Source of the DNA: JBECKW01 sp040235505
Lineage (GTDB): Bacteria; Desulfobacterota; Desulfobacteria; Desulfobacterales; JAFDDL01
Length of the DNA stretch: 29,697 bases
Reading direction: 5' to 3'
Assembly: GCA_040235505.1 (NCBI GenBank)
Contig: JBECKW010000005.1
Span: 1 to 29,697, forward strand
Each line of letters starts with the position of its first letter. The stretch's first letter is position 1. Under the pieces are notes generated by a model. It saw nothing but the letters and a program-made list of their open reading frames with translations. It ran no database searches and was not told the DNA's origin. Shown piece after piece: positions 7,579 through 15,624 of this stretch. The translations under genes were made by a program, and so were the position numbers.

Positions 7579-8142
7579 TTAACGATCTCCCATCATGGTC
7601 TTGCTGTAACACAGGCGCGCCGCCTGGGCATTCTCACGGCTTTTCTTCCCCTTGAACTCAGCCTCGATCATGCCGGCCAGAAGATCAATGTCCAGAAGCC
7701 CGGTGGCTTTGGCAAAGGAGCCGATGATACCCGAGTTGACGATCCCGGTTTTCAATCCGACGCTGGCGGCCAGTTCCGTCACATCCGCCGCCGCCACCCG
7801 CATTCCCTCCACATGGTGCGATTCGGGCGGTTTCGGCGAATTCACCACAATCAGGCCGCCGGGCTTCAGGCCGTTGAGCGTGCCGGGTTCATCCAGAAGA
7901 AGGTAGTCCAGGATGACCAGGATATCCGGCTGCTGAATGGGAGAAAGGTCGTAAATTTTCTCTTTGGAAAGCTTCAGCGATGTAAAAACCGGTGCTCCCC
8001 GTCGTTCCGTCCCGAAGGTCGGGGCCATGACAACGCCCCGGTACCCGGATTCAAATGCAGCACCGGCCACGATCTTGGCCGCCGTGATCGCTCCCTGGCC
8101 GCCGCGGCCGTGCCATCTGATCTCGATTGTCTCTTTTTCCAT
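7579..8142 (-). CDS. porG: 2-oxoacid:ferredoxin oxidoreductase, gamma subunit
   Basis: This 187-residue protein is the gamma (CoA-proximal) subunit. It opens with IEIRWHGRGGQGAITAAKIV, the signature of the gamma domain. It then has APTFGTERRGAPVFTSLKLS, and the DILVILDYLLL and GGLIVVNSP strands. It is the first gene of the operon. A GGAGGGG ribosome site lies about 10 nt before the ATG, and a plausible sigma70 promoter lies about 60-85 nt upstream. The next gene begins immediately after its stop, which supports coupled synthesis of the complex. Confidence 0.9.
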   Translation of the reverse strand: MEKETIEIRWHGRGGQGAITAAKIVAGAAFESGYRGVVMAPTFGTERRGAPVFTSLKLSKEKIYDLSPIQQPDILVILDYLLLDEPGTLNGLKPGGLIVVNSPKPPESHHVEGMRVAAADVTELAASVGLKTGIVNSGIIGSFAKATGLLDIDLLAGMIEAEFKGKKSRENAQAARLCYSKTMMGDR

Positions 8143-8200
8143 AGAATACAGTCCCCTCCGTGATGCCTCGGGGTTGAGGTATGATGATTAAAAATTCTTT

Positions 8201-8229
8201 TTCATATCCCAATCGTGCTGAATTGTAAA
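8201..8229 (-). promoter_or_regulatory. Candidate sigma70 promoter of the por-moeA operon
   Basis: On the minus strand, TTTACA (8229-8224) and TATGAA (8206-8201) are separated by 17 nt, pointing at porG. Transcription would begin near 8194, leaving a leader of about 50 nt. Five of six and four of six consensus bases match. This is pattern-based only. Confidence 0.5.
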
Positions 8230-8279
8230 GGTTTCATTTCCTGACCCGCAGGGGAACCGCATCTGGTATGGTGAGCCAT

Positions 8280-8412
8280 AAAAACCGAACGTCCAACATC
8301 GAATGTCCAACCCCGCCACGGCGGGGTCCAATAAGGACTTTATATCGTTTCTAAATAGGCACCATCCTTTCATTGGATGTTCGATGTTGGACGTTGAATG
8401 TTGGACGTTCAT
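8280..8412. repeat. Inverted word-repeat element, type A
   Basis: The left part repeats the word gaacgtccaacatcgaat, with gtccaac again after it. The right part (8378-8411) carries inverted copies built on gttcgatgttggacgtt. Between them is a small GC hairpin (CCCCGCC at 8311-8317, GGCGGGG at 8320-8326). A minus-strand open frame through it encodes only the repeat (NVQHSTSNIEH), so it is not a gene. I recall similar dispersed repeats in sediment Desulfobacterota genomes. Confidence 0.7.
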
Positions 8413-8552
8413 CTGTCAAGTGCGGTTACCCTGTCCTGACCCGAGCCGCTGATGCTTGACAAATCCGCTCCGGAGTGGCATCTGATGAGGGCTGCCACAG
8501 TCTTCCAGGCAAATCGCTGCGCAATTTGCGAATCATACAATCGGGTGCGGAT

Positions 8553-9488
8553 ATGACTTATAAAATGGATGCGCGGGACTCCGGAGTACATCACACATCA
8601 CGAAATCCGTTTCGTTTCCTGTGGCGGGTCCTCATGGACTTCAAGGCCAATCAGGGCCTCATCCTCTCGGGTGCCGTGGCCTTTTACATGCTGCTTTCCA
8701 TTATTCCGTTTTTCACGGTGATTCTGGTGGCCCTCTCCAATGTGGTCCCGGAGCAGCAGCTGATGCGAATCATCGACAGCAACGTCCGGCTCCTGGTTCC
8801 CGGCATCGCGGACATCCTTCTCACCCATGCCGCCAGCTTTCTCGAACACCGCAATGCAATCAGCTGGATCGGCATTGTTGTCATGGTGTTTTTCAGTTCC
8901 GCGGCCTTTACCGTTCTGGAAAACACCATACATCTGATCTTTTACCACCGTGTCAAGATCAAACGCCGTCGTGCCATCGTTTCCGCAATTATCCCTTATA
9001 TATATATCATGCTGCTGGGGTTCGGCATTTTCCTGATCACGTTTTTCAGCGGCACCCTCCACCTGAACGATCCCCGTGCCATCACCCTGTTTCCCTGGAC
9101 GTCCCGGCTGGGCACCATGGGGGAGATCGGTCTTCATCTCATCGGTATCATCGGGATAATCCTGCTGCTCACTTCCTTTTACATGGTGATGCCCAGGACG
9201 CGGGTCTCCGTGCGACACGCCCTGATCGGGGGGACCATCGCCGGCGTCCTGTGGGAAATCACCCGGCATGTGATGGCCTGGTATTTTGAGAACCTGTCCC
9301 TGGTCAACTTGATCTACGGTTCCCTTGCCACGGTGGTGGTCGCGCTCCTGTCCCTGGAAGCCGCCGGCGTCATCCTGCTCCTGGGCGCCCAGGCGGTGGC
9401 GGAATTAGAGCGAATGAGCAAGGGGGGAAGATACGAAGATCCGGTGGAGGAGATGACGGTGGAGCCGCAGGAGACGGAGGAAGAGTAA
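8553..9488 (+). CDS. YihY/BrkB-family inner membrane protein
   Basis: The product (311 aa from the chosen ATG) belongs to the YihY/BrkB (UPF0761) family of six-helix inner membrane proteins, once mislabelled as ribonuclease BN and of uncertain function. The family hallmark GLILSGAVAFYMLLSIIPFF lies about 30 residues in. It is followed by ISWIGIVVMVFFSSAAFTVL, a string of hydrophobic segments, PRTRVSVRHALIGGTIAGVLWE, and YGSLATVVVALLSLEAAGVI. The tail is acidic. A GTG at 8475 would add 26 residues that look unlike the family, and neither start has a strong ribosome site, so the start is uncertain. It is transcribed away from the por operon. Confidence 0.8.
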   Translation: MTYKMDARDSGVHHTSRNPFRFLWRVLMDFKANQGLILSGAVAFYMLLSIIPFFTVILVALSNVVPEQQLMRIIDSNVRLLVPGIADILLTHAASFLEHRNAISWIGIVVMVFFSSAAFTVLENTIHLIFYHRVKIKRRRAIVSAIIPYIYIMLLGFGIFLITFFSGTLHLNDPRAITLFPWTSRLGTMGEIGLHLIGIIGIILLLTSFYMVMPRTRVSVRHALIGGTIAGVLWEITRHVMAWYFENLSLVNLIYGSLATVVVALLSLEAAGVILLLGAQAVAELERMSKGGRYEDPVEEMTVEPQETEEE

Positions 9489-9490
9489 AA

Positions 9491-9655
9491 CGGCAGTGCC
9501 TCGAGTGCCTGGAGTGCCTGGAGTTAATGTATTCTATCTTTTTATAGAAAGGCGGAGTGAAACGACTCCATAACTCAAGGCACTCCAGCACATTCAAGCG
9601 CACTCAAGGCACTCTCAATAAACTCAAGACACTATAGTGCACTCTATAAACTCAG
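9491..9655. repeat. Inverted word-repeat element, type B
   Basis: Three copies of agtgcctNgag occur at about 9495-9525. Inverted copies of caaggcactc follow at 9572-9615. The arms 9511-9525 and 9572-9586 match over 15 nt with one mismatch and enclose two small hairpins. It lies directly after the yihY-like stop and could also act in transcript 3' ends. It is non-coding. Confidence 0.6.
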
Positions 9656-9699
9656 CCCCCTTGCCCCCTGCCCCTAAAACACACCGCGCAGCTCTCAAT

Positions 9700-9728
9700 T
9701 TGACATCCCCTCCGGATTGGTCTAAAAG
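9700..9728 (+). promoter_or_regulatory. Candidate sigma70 promoter upstream of the kup riboswitch
   Basis: A perfect TTGACA (9700-9705), a 17-nt spacer and TAAAAG (9723-9728) would start RNA near 9735, at the 5' edge of the aptamer. The -10 is imperfect, so confidence is moderate. Confidence 0.45.
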
Positions 9729-9860
9729 CCTCTGAGCGTTAAACGCCGAATCCTGTGTGGCAGGAACGGGGGACCCAATTTACTGGGGCGAATTGCCGCA
9801 AGGCATAGGGCAACCTCTTCGGCCCGAGCCCGTCAGCTAACCTCGTTGGCGTCGTTGAGG
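9729..9860 (+). ncRNA. c-di-AMP riboswitch (ydaO/yuaA type)
   Basis: Conserved blocks of the ydaO/yuaA aptamer are present in order: gcgttaaacgccg, acgggggacccaa, ggggcgaattgccgcaagg, then cccgagcccgtcagctaacc ending in tcgttggcg. The ends can pair (ACGCC 9743-9747 with GGCGT 9848-9852). The known ligand is cyclic di-AMP, and potassium transporter genes are classic targets, usually turned off by the ligand. It directly precedes kup, which fits both sequence and context. The expression platform is annotated separately. Confidence 0.92.
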
Positions 9861-9914
9861 AAAATCTCCCGGAGTAGCCCGGAGGTTGCCCTCTGTACAT
9901 GCTTCGGAGATTTT
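9861..9914 (+). promoter_or_regulatory. Riboswitch expression platform sequestering the kup ribosome site
   Basis: AAAATCTCC (9861-9869) pairs perfectly over 9 bp with GGAGATTTT (9906-9914), which contains the kup ribosome binding site GGAGA eight nt before the ATG. A smaller nested hairpin (about 9881-9894) could sit inside. The left arm abuts the aptamer end, so ligand binding could set whether it forms. The trailing U-run would also allow weak termination. The pairing is seen; the switching direction is inferred. Confidence 0.65.
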
Positions 9915-9918
9915 TATT

Positions 9919-11865
9919 ATGGATACTTTGGATACCACTTCGGAAGTCCAGGGCGCTTCATGCCCTCCTGGAAATGGCACTGAGCCCCATACAGATTTCA
10001 AAAAAGCCGGGACCCTCGCACTGGCAATCGCCGCCCTCGGTATCGTTTACGGCGATATCGGAACAAGCCCCCTATATGCAATCAAGGAGTGTTTCCACGG
10101 TCTGCACGGCATCCAAGTGACGGGAACGAACGTTCTGGGCGTTTTATCTCTGGTTTTCTGGTCTCTTGCCATCGTGATCTGTTTCAAGTACGTGATCGTG
10201 CTTTGCCGGGCCGATAACGAGGGGGAAGGCGGTATTTTTGCCCTTCTGGCACTCATTTCGGCGGACAGAAAAAAGGTTTCGGCCAAAACCTATGCAACCA
10301 TACTGATGGCGGCGATTTTCGGCGCCGCCCTGCTGTACGGGGACGGCGTCATCACCCCGGCCATTTCGGTACTCTCGGCCATCGAGGGACTGAAGGTGGC
10401 CACCAAGGCCCTGACACCGGCCGTGCTGCCCCTCACCTGCGTCATACTTTTTGTTCTGTTCATGATGCAGCACCGGGGAACGGCAAAAATCGGCAAGGTG
10501 TTCGGTCCCGTCATGATCGTCTGGTTTGCGGCACTCGCGATCCTCGGACTGAATGAAATCGCGAAATACCCTCAAATCCTCAAGGCCCTGAATCCCTTCT
10601 ATGCCGTCGCCTTTTTCGCACATAACGGGTTTCACGGCATCGTGGTCCTGGGGGCGGTTGTCCTGTGCATCACCGGCGGAGAGGCGCTGTACGCCGATTT
10701 GGGCCACTTTGGCCGAAGTGCCATCCAGATATCCTGGCTCTCGATCGCTTTCCCTGCCCTTCTCCTGAACTATTTCGGCCAGGGAGCGCTTCTGCTTTCG
10801 CACCCGGATCTCTCCTTCAATCCTTTTTACGCTCTGGTCCCCCGCCCGTTTCTCTATCCCATGGTTGTACTCTCCACCATGGCCACCGTGATTGCCTCCC
10901 AGGCGATGATCACGGGTGTTTTCTCCCTCACCCAGCAGGCCGTCCAGATGGGTTACTGCCCAAGGATACATGTCATCCACACGTCTTCGGAAACCATCGG
11001 CCAGATCTACATTCCGTTTGTGAACTATGTGCTGATGACGGCCTGTATCGGGTTGGTTCTTATCTTCCGCCATTCGAGCGGACTTGCCGGAGCCTACGGT
11101 ATTGCCGTTACGGCGACCATGGGGATCACCTCGATTATCTATTTCGTGGTAATCAGGCATATCTGGGGCTGGTCGCTCTGGAAAGCCGTTCCACTGCTGG
11201 TCATCTTCCTGGTGTTCGACCTGTCCTATTTCGGCGCCAATATCCTGAAGCTTTTCGACGGAGGCTGGTTTCCCCTCGCCATCGCCACGGCCATCATGAT
11301 CGCCATGAGCACCTGGTGGGACGGCCGAAAGCTGCTTTCAGTCAAGATGCGCGACAGCAGGCTTCCCCTGGACGCATTTCTCAAGGATGTCGCCCGGCAT
11401 GATCTTCCCAGGGTACATGGCACCGCCGTATTCATGACCATGTCCCCGGATGGAACCCCCTCCGCCTTGATGCATCAGATCAAGCACAATCACGTGCTCC
11501 ACGAAAAGATCGTCATCCTCTCCATCCGCTCACTGGACATCCCCTTTGCGCCGCCGGACCAGCGCCTTGAACTCGAGGACCTGGGCCAGGGATTCTACCG
11601 TCTTCTGGGATTCTACGGGTTTATGGAGGCTCCGGACGCCCCGGAATTTCTGCGCCTGGCCCGCCGCCGCGGCCTGGTCACAACACCCATGGAAACGACC
11701 TATTTCCTGGGCCGGGAGACCCTGCTGACCTCCGGGAAAACGAAGATGATGGGCTGGAGAAAGATGCTCTTTGCCCTCATGGCAAGAAACGCGCAGACCG
11801 CCCCCGCCTATTTCGGGATTGCCCCTGGACGGGTGATCGAACTGGGCATTCAGATCGAGATATAA
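9919..11865 (+). CDS. kup: Kup-type potassium uptake transporter
   Basis: Kup transporters bring in K+ by proton symport across the inner membrane. The 648-residue product has a polar N terminus, then LALAIAALGIVYGDIGTSPL with the family word GDIGTSPLYA. About twelve hydrophobic helices follow, including GVITPAISVLSAIEGLKV and the GGEALYADLGHFGR stretch. It ends in a soluble C-terminal domain with VPRVHGTAVFMT-like sequence (LPRVHGTAVFMTM). Length matches the family (about 620-660). The ATG at 9919 is chosen because GGAGA lies 8 nt upstream. An upstream TTG at 9886 would place coding sequence inside the regulatory hairpin. Expression is very likely controlled by the c-di-AMP riboswitch. The small gene at 11917 follows after 51 nt. 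Confidence 0.95.
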   Translation: MDTLDTTSEVQGASCPPGNGTEPHTDFKKAGTLALAIAALGIVYGDIGTSPLYAIKECFHGLHGIQVTGTNVLGVLSLVFWSLAIVICFKYVIVLCRADNEGEGGIFALLALISADRKKVSAKTYATILMAAIFGAALLYGDGVITPAISVLSAIEGLKVATKALTPAVLPLTCVILFVLFMMQHRGTAKIGKVFGPVMIVWFAALAILGLNEIAKYPQILKALNPFYAVAFFAHNGFHGIVVLGAVVLCITGGEALYADLGHFGRSAIQISWLSIAFPALLLNYFGQGALLLSHPDLSFNPFYALVPRPFLYPMVVLSTMATVIASQAMITGVFSLTQQAVQMGYCPRIHVIHTSSETIGQIYIPFVNYVLMTACIGLVLIFRHSSGLAGAYGIAVTATMGITSIIYFVVIRHIWGWSLWKAVPLLVIFLVFDLSYFGANILKLFDGGWFPLAIATAIMIAMSTWWDGRKLLSVKMRDSRLPLDAFLKDVARHDLPRVHGTAVFMTMSPDGTPSALMHQIKHNHVLHEKIVILSIRSLDIPFAPPDQRLELEDLGQGFYRLLGFYGFMEAPDAPEFLRLARRRGLVTTPMETTYFLGRETLLTSGKTKMMGWRKMLFALMARNAQTAPAYFGIAPGRVIELGIQIEI

Positions 11866-11916
11866 TATACTCCCGATGCAGGTACGGACTCTATCCCCCC
11901 CACACATGGGAGCGCT

Positions 11917-12336
11917 ATGGAATTTAAGATGAATCTCGAACTGGTCACCGATCCTCTGGATCGGGAAGATTTATGGTCCGATCTGAGGGATAATATTTTA
12001 CTTTTAACGGCCCATGGATATACCCGGGTTCTGGCCTTTTTCGGCTTTGCCTGGGGCGGGCACGTCTACGATGACCAGTGGCATGATCTTCCGATGGCTC
12101 TGGCCGACCTCGAAAAACGCATCATCGAAGCGGAAGAAAACGGCTGGGGCCGGTTGGGGCAGGACAATCTCTATTTCACGGTGACGCAACTGCCGATTCG
12201 CCTGACATACTCATATGAAAGCGACATTCATCTATCCTATACGCAGGACAACGACATCGTCTCCCGGATCCGGCAACGTTGGCTCTCCCGGCAGTGGCTG
12301 ACGGAATTTTTAAAATCCAAAACCTACGATCGCTGA
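11917..12336 (+). CDS. Conserved-looking protein of unknown function (139 aa)
   Basis: I do not recognise this protein. It is soluble, acidic and aromatic-rich, starting MEFKMNLELVTDPLDRED. It contains LLLTAHGYTRVLAFFGFAWG and VYDDQWHDLPMALADLEKRI, and ends in a basic WLSRQWLTEFLKSKTYDR tail. A GGGAG ribosome site lies 4 nt before the ATG at 11917; a second in-frame ATG at 11929 is possible. It lies 51 nt after kup, so it may share the riboswitch-controlled transcript. No signal peptide or transmembrane segment is seen. Confidence 0.65.
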   Translation: MEFKMNLELVTDPLDREDLWSDLRDNILLLTAHGYTRVLAFFGFAWGGHVYDDQWHDLPMALADLEKRIIEAEENGWGRLGQDNLYFTVTQLPIRLTYSYESDIHLSYTQDNDIVSRIRQRWLSRQWLTEFLKSKTYDR

Positions 12337-12340
12337 CCTG

Positions 12341-12379
12341 CCAATTCCACAACCCAATTCCACGACCCAATTCAACAAC
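12341..12379. repeat. Three tandem 13-mers
   Basis: The unit ccaattccacaac occurs as 12341-12353, 12354-12366 (one change) and 12367-12379 (one change). It lies just after the 139-aa gene and before the kinase gene. It is likely slippage-derived; no function is evident. Confidence 0.7.
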
Positions 12380-12567
12380 AAAACAATCTCGATGGGCACA
12401 ACCGGACCGAACCTGGCGCTCCTGCCGATTGATTCCGGATCGGGAATCCATTATATACACAGCACAGTCGACTCGGAGCAAATACGATTTTTCGGCCGGG
12501 CCGGAACCGGGAGAAAGGTATCTTTTCCCTTGAAACGACATCAGAGGAGGGGCACCGTCCCATTGCG

Positions 12568-14013
12568 ATGCTGAAACATCCTTTACGAATGGGGCTGCGG
12601 ATGCAGCTTTTCGTGGTCATGCTGCTGATGTTTCTTTTGTTTGTGGGAAGCATCACCTATTATCAGGGCGTGGCGGAGGACCGGATTGTCGGACTGATGC
12701 AGGACCAGATCAACAGTCTCACGAAAGCCGTTCAAACCAGCATGGAGCAGATATCGGCCGAAGGCGCCACCGACGAAGCCCGGCTGAAAAACACCATCGA
12801 TCAACTGAAACTCCGCGGGGTCCAGGAGCTTTCCATCCTGAGCAAGCAACAGGAAGTGATTTTCAGTTCCGATCCACAGAGAGTGGGCAGCAAGTTGAGC
12901 GTTTCCCCCAACGAATTTCTCATCAATGAAAAAATCGGCAATACCGAAAGCGGAAAGACCAAAAAAATCTACAGCACGTTTATTCCCATCATTTCCAAGG
13001 GAAAGCTGGAAGGGTATATCCATGTGTCTCTCTATTTCGACAACCTGGAAAAATGGATCCACCGGATCAATCTTGAAAGGTTCTTCTGGACCCTGTCGAT
13101 CATCATTGTCGGCCTGATTCTCTGCATTCTCATCTCCTACCGGTACACCAAACCGATTCCTTTACTGATAGATGCCATCCGATCCATTACCCAGGGACGC
13201 ATGCCGAACCTCCCCCCCATCCTCCAGGCCGATATCAAAGGCCTTGCGGATTCGTTGAACGAGATGATCCACAAGCTCGAGGAACAAAAATCGCTGGGAG
13301 AGAAGTTGAAGCGTGCCGAACATCAGGCGATGCTGGCACAGCTCGCCTCCGGGATTGCCCACGAGATACGCAATCCGCTGAATTTCATCAGCCTTTCCAT
13401 CGATCATCTCGGCAGCCGTGCTCCATCCCGGGACGGCGGCGGGGACCCGGGTACCGGCGAGCTGGTGAAGAAGATAAAAGCCGAAATTCAACGGGTGAAT
13501 CAAATGGTCACGCATTTCCTCGATCTCGGCAGGGAACTCACCCTTTCCACCCTCGCGCTTCGGGCCGACCTTCCGGTGGAAGAAGCCCTCGGGATCAACA
13601 GCCACCTTCTTCGGGATCGCGGCATTTCGGTGGAACGGCAGTATCATACGCCGCTGCCGACAATCGATATCGATGTTGACAAAATGAAGTCCTGCTTTCA
13701 GAACCTGGTGGTCAACGCTGCGGAATCGATGCCCGGCGGGGGGATCCTGCGGATCACCATTGAAGACGACGGGAAATGGGCAAATTTCGAATTTCAGGAT
13801 TCGGGAACCGGCATTGCCCGGGAACACTTGCCCCGGATCTTCGAACCCTATTTCACGACCAAGAAAACGGGAATCGGGCTCGGACTGGCCATTACCAAGC
13901 GCGTGGTGGAAGCCCACAAGGGACATATCGAAATTTCGAATACCCCGGGCTCCGGGGCATGCGTCCGGATCAAGATCCCGACGGGAAACGGTGAGCATGA
14001 TGGGAATAAATAA
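12568..14013 (+). CDS. Membrane sensor histidine kinase (NtrB-like class)
   Basis: The 481-residue kinase has TM1 at about 13-31, a periplasmic sensor of about 140 residues, TM2 at about 172-191, a HAMP-like linker with YRYTKPIPLLIDAI, and the dimerisation domain with phospho-acceptor His265 in SGIAHEIRNPLNFISLS. The ATPase domain follows: N box NLVVNAAESMPGGG, G1 DSGTGI, F box FEPYFTTKKTG and G2 GIGLGLAI. The periplasmic part resembles a double-Cache-like or otherwise uncharacterised sensor; ligand unknown. An AGGAGGGG ribosome site lies about 15 nt before the ATG, rather far. The following regulator gene overlaps its 3' end by 17 nt, so the two are almost certainly a cognate pair. Confidence 0.92.
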   Translation: MLKHPLRMGLRMQLFVVMLLMFLLFVGSITYYQGVAEDRIVGLMQDQINSLTKAVQTSMEQISAEGATDEARLKNTIDQLKLRGVQELSILSKQQEVIFSSDPQRVGSKLSVSPNEFLINEKIGNTESGKTKKIYSTFIPIISKGKLEGYIHVSLYFDNLEKWIHRINLERFFWTLSIIIVGLILCILISYRYTKPIPLLIDAIRSITQGRMPNLPPILQADIKGLADSLNEMIHKLEEQKSLGEKLKRAEHQAMLAQLASGIAHEIRNPLNFISLSIDHLGSRAPSRDGGGDPGTGELVKKIKAEIQRVNQMVTHFLDLGRELTLSTLALRADLPVEEALGINSHLLRDRGISVERQYHTPLPTIDIDVDKMKSCFQNLVVNAAESMPGGGILRITIEDDGKWANFEFQDSGTGIAREHLPRIFEPYFTTKKTGIGLGLAITKRVVEAHKGHIEISNTPGSGACVRIKIPTGNGEHDGNK

Positions 14014-15409
14014 GGTCCTCATTGTAGATGACGAAGCATACCAGCGGGAAATCCTGACGGTGATCCTGGAGGCGGAGGGATATACCGTGGCATGTGCCGA
14101 AAACGGACAACGGGCGCTTGAGGGCTTTTCCCGATTCGCTCCGGACATCGTTCTCTGTGATCTGAGATTGCCGGACATGGACGGATCGCAGGTCATGGCG
14201 CAGCTCCTCTCGACCTCCGGCACCGGCCTCCATGCATTTATCATTTTCACGGCCCATGGCAGTATCGAATCCGCCGTCAATACCATTAAGAAAGGGGCTT
14301 TCGACTACATCACCAAACCGGTGGAGCGCGAAAACCTCCTCCTCACCGTTCGGCGGGCATGTGAGCATCTGGCGCTGGTACGGGAAAACGCGCTGCTGAA
14401 GCGACAACTGACCGAGCCCTTTTCCATTCATGGCATCATCGGACGGCATCCGAAAATGATGAAGGTCCTCGAATTCGTCAAGGTTGCCGGACCCCTTCCC
14501 GTCACCGTGCTGATCATGGGAGAAACCGGTACCGGGAAAGACCTGATCGCACGGGCCCTGCATGCCCTCAGCCCGAGAAAGGAGCGCCCCTTCCAGACCG
14601 TCAATTGCGCTTCGATGCCCGAAACCCTTCTCGAAAGCGAACTTTTCGGCCACGAAAAGGGTGTCTTCACCGGTGCCTACAGCCAACAGCGCGGGCTGAT
14701 CGAATGCACCCATGGCGGGACCCTGTTTCTGGATGAAATCGGGGAACTGCCCCTGGGCGCCCAGGCCAAGCTCTTGAGATTCATGGAGGAGAAAAAAATC
14801 CGGCGGATCGGGGGAAAAGAGGAGATCGCCGTCGATGTGCGGCTGATCGCCGCCACGAACAAGCGGCTGGGAGAGGAAATCAAGACAGGGGGCTTCCGGG
14901 AGGACCTTTTCTATCGTTTCAGGGGCTTTGTCATCGAGCTTCCGGCCTTGCGGGAACGCGCCTCGGATATCTATCTTCTGGCGTCGCACTTTATCAAAAA
15001 ATACAACCTGATTTTTAAAAAGGCGGTGAAGGACCTTCACGGCGACGCCCTGAAGCGGCTTATCGAGTACCATTGGCCGGGAAACGTCCGGCAACTGGAT
15101 GCCATTGTCGAAAAGGCCACCTTGCTGGCCCGGGGCGATACCATCAGCCCTGAAGATCTGGATATTCCGTCACCCGGTCCTTCGCCCGAAGGGCATCTCC
15201 TGAATTTTGAATTCCCTCCGGAGGGATATCCGCTGGAGGAGCTGGAGAAGGAGATCATCTTCAAGGCGCTTGAAAAGGCCGGGGGGTGCATTTCGGGTGC
15301 CGCGAAGCTGCTCAGGACGACCTATCGCACCGTGGAATACCGGGTTAAAAAGCATGGGATCACACGGGAGATTCAACGAAATAGTGAATCCCATCCACCA
15401 AAACGTTGA
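13997..15409 (+). CDS. NtrC-family sigma54-dependent response regulator
   Basis: The 470-residue product has a receiver domain (acidic pocket D11/D12, phospho-acceptor D55 in LCDLRLPDMDG, K107 in ITKP). An AAA+ domain follows, with Walker A GETGTGKD near 175, the sigma54 loop GVFTGA at 222-227, Walker B TLFLDEIGE near 242, and the second AAA part ending HWPGNVRQLD. The C-terminal Fis-type helix-turn-helix is near GGCISGAAKLLRTTYRTVEY. The loop has Val in place of the usual Ala of GAFTGA but keeps F and T. The ATG at 13997 overlaps the kinase 3' end and follows GGTGA. It activates sigma54 promoters when phosphorylated; a candidate site lies 120 nt downstream at 15529. Confidence 0.93.
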   Translation: MMGINKVLIVDDEAYQREILTVILEAEGYTVACAENGQRALEGFSRFAPDIVLCDLRLPDMDGSQVMAQLLSTSGTGLHAFIIFTAHGSIESAVNTIKKGAFDYITKPVERENLLLTVRRACEHLALVRENALLKRQLTEPFSIHGIIGRHPKMMKVLEFVKVAGPLPVTVLIMGETGTGKDLIARALHALSPRKERPFQTVNCASMPETLLESELFGHEKGVFTGAYSQQRGLIECTHGGTLFLDEIGELPLGAQAKLLRFMEEKKIRRIGGKEEIAVDVRLIAATNKRLGEEIKTGGFREDLFYRFRGFVIELPALRERASDIYLLASHFIKKYNLIFKKAVKDLHGDALKRLIEYHWPGNVRQLDAIVEKATLLARGDTISPEDLDIPSPGPSPEGHLLNFEFPPEGYPLEELEKEIIFKALEKAGGCISGAAKLLRTTYRTVEYRVKKHGITREIQRNSESHPPKR

Positions 15410-15528
15410 TTCCCTGATCCTCGAGGTCTTTCCCCTGTCGCCCCATACGTCTTCGTGCTCGTGGCAACTATTTGATATTATGCACCATCGGTGAATTACC
15501 CACCTTTTTTCCCCCGACACCGCGGCCC

Positions 15529-15544
15529 TGGCATTCTTTTCGCA
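15529..15544 (+). promoter_or_regulatory. Candidate sigma54 promoter of the small exported protein gene
   Basis: The sequence tggcattcttttcgca has the GG-N10-GC core of -24/-12 promoters (consensus TGGCAC-N5-TTGCA). It lies about 80 nt before the ATG at 15625 and just downstream of an NtrC-type regulator gene. The -12 box has C where T is expected. Confidence 0.5.
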
Positions 15545-15624
15545 ATTGCTGATGCCCGAATTACAGAGCAAGCATCCTGTCTGTTTCAACAACCAATTTA
15601 TTATTGAAAAGGAGAAATTCACAC

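Noticed and set aside
8188..8412. 74-residue minus-strand frame through the type A repeat
   Set aside because: The peptide only mirrors the repeated DNA word.
10144..11160. 338-residue minus-strand open frame
   Set aside because: It is the shadow of kup, with low-complexity charged sequence and no motif.
12341..12379. Possible CRISPR-like array
   Set aside because: The 13-nt units are directly abutting with no spacers, so they are simple tandem repeats.
13970..15094. 374-residue minus-strand open frame
   Set aside because: Antisense to the NtrC-type regulator, whose domains are complete.
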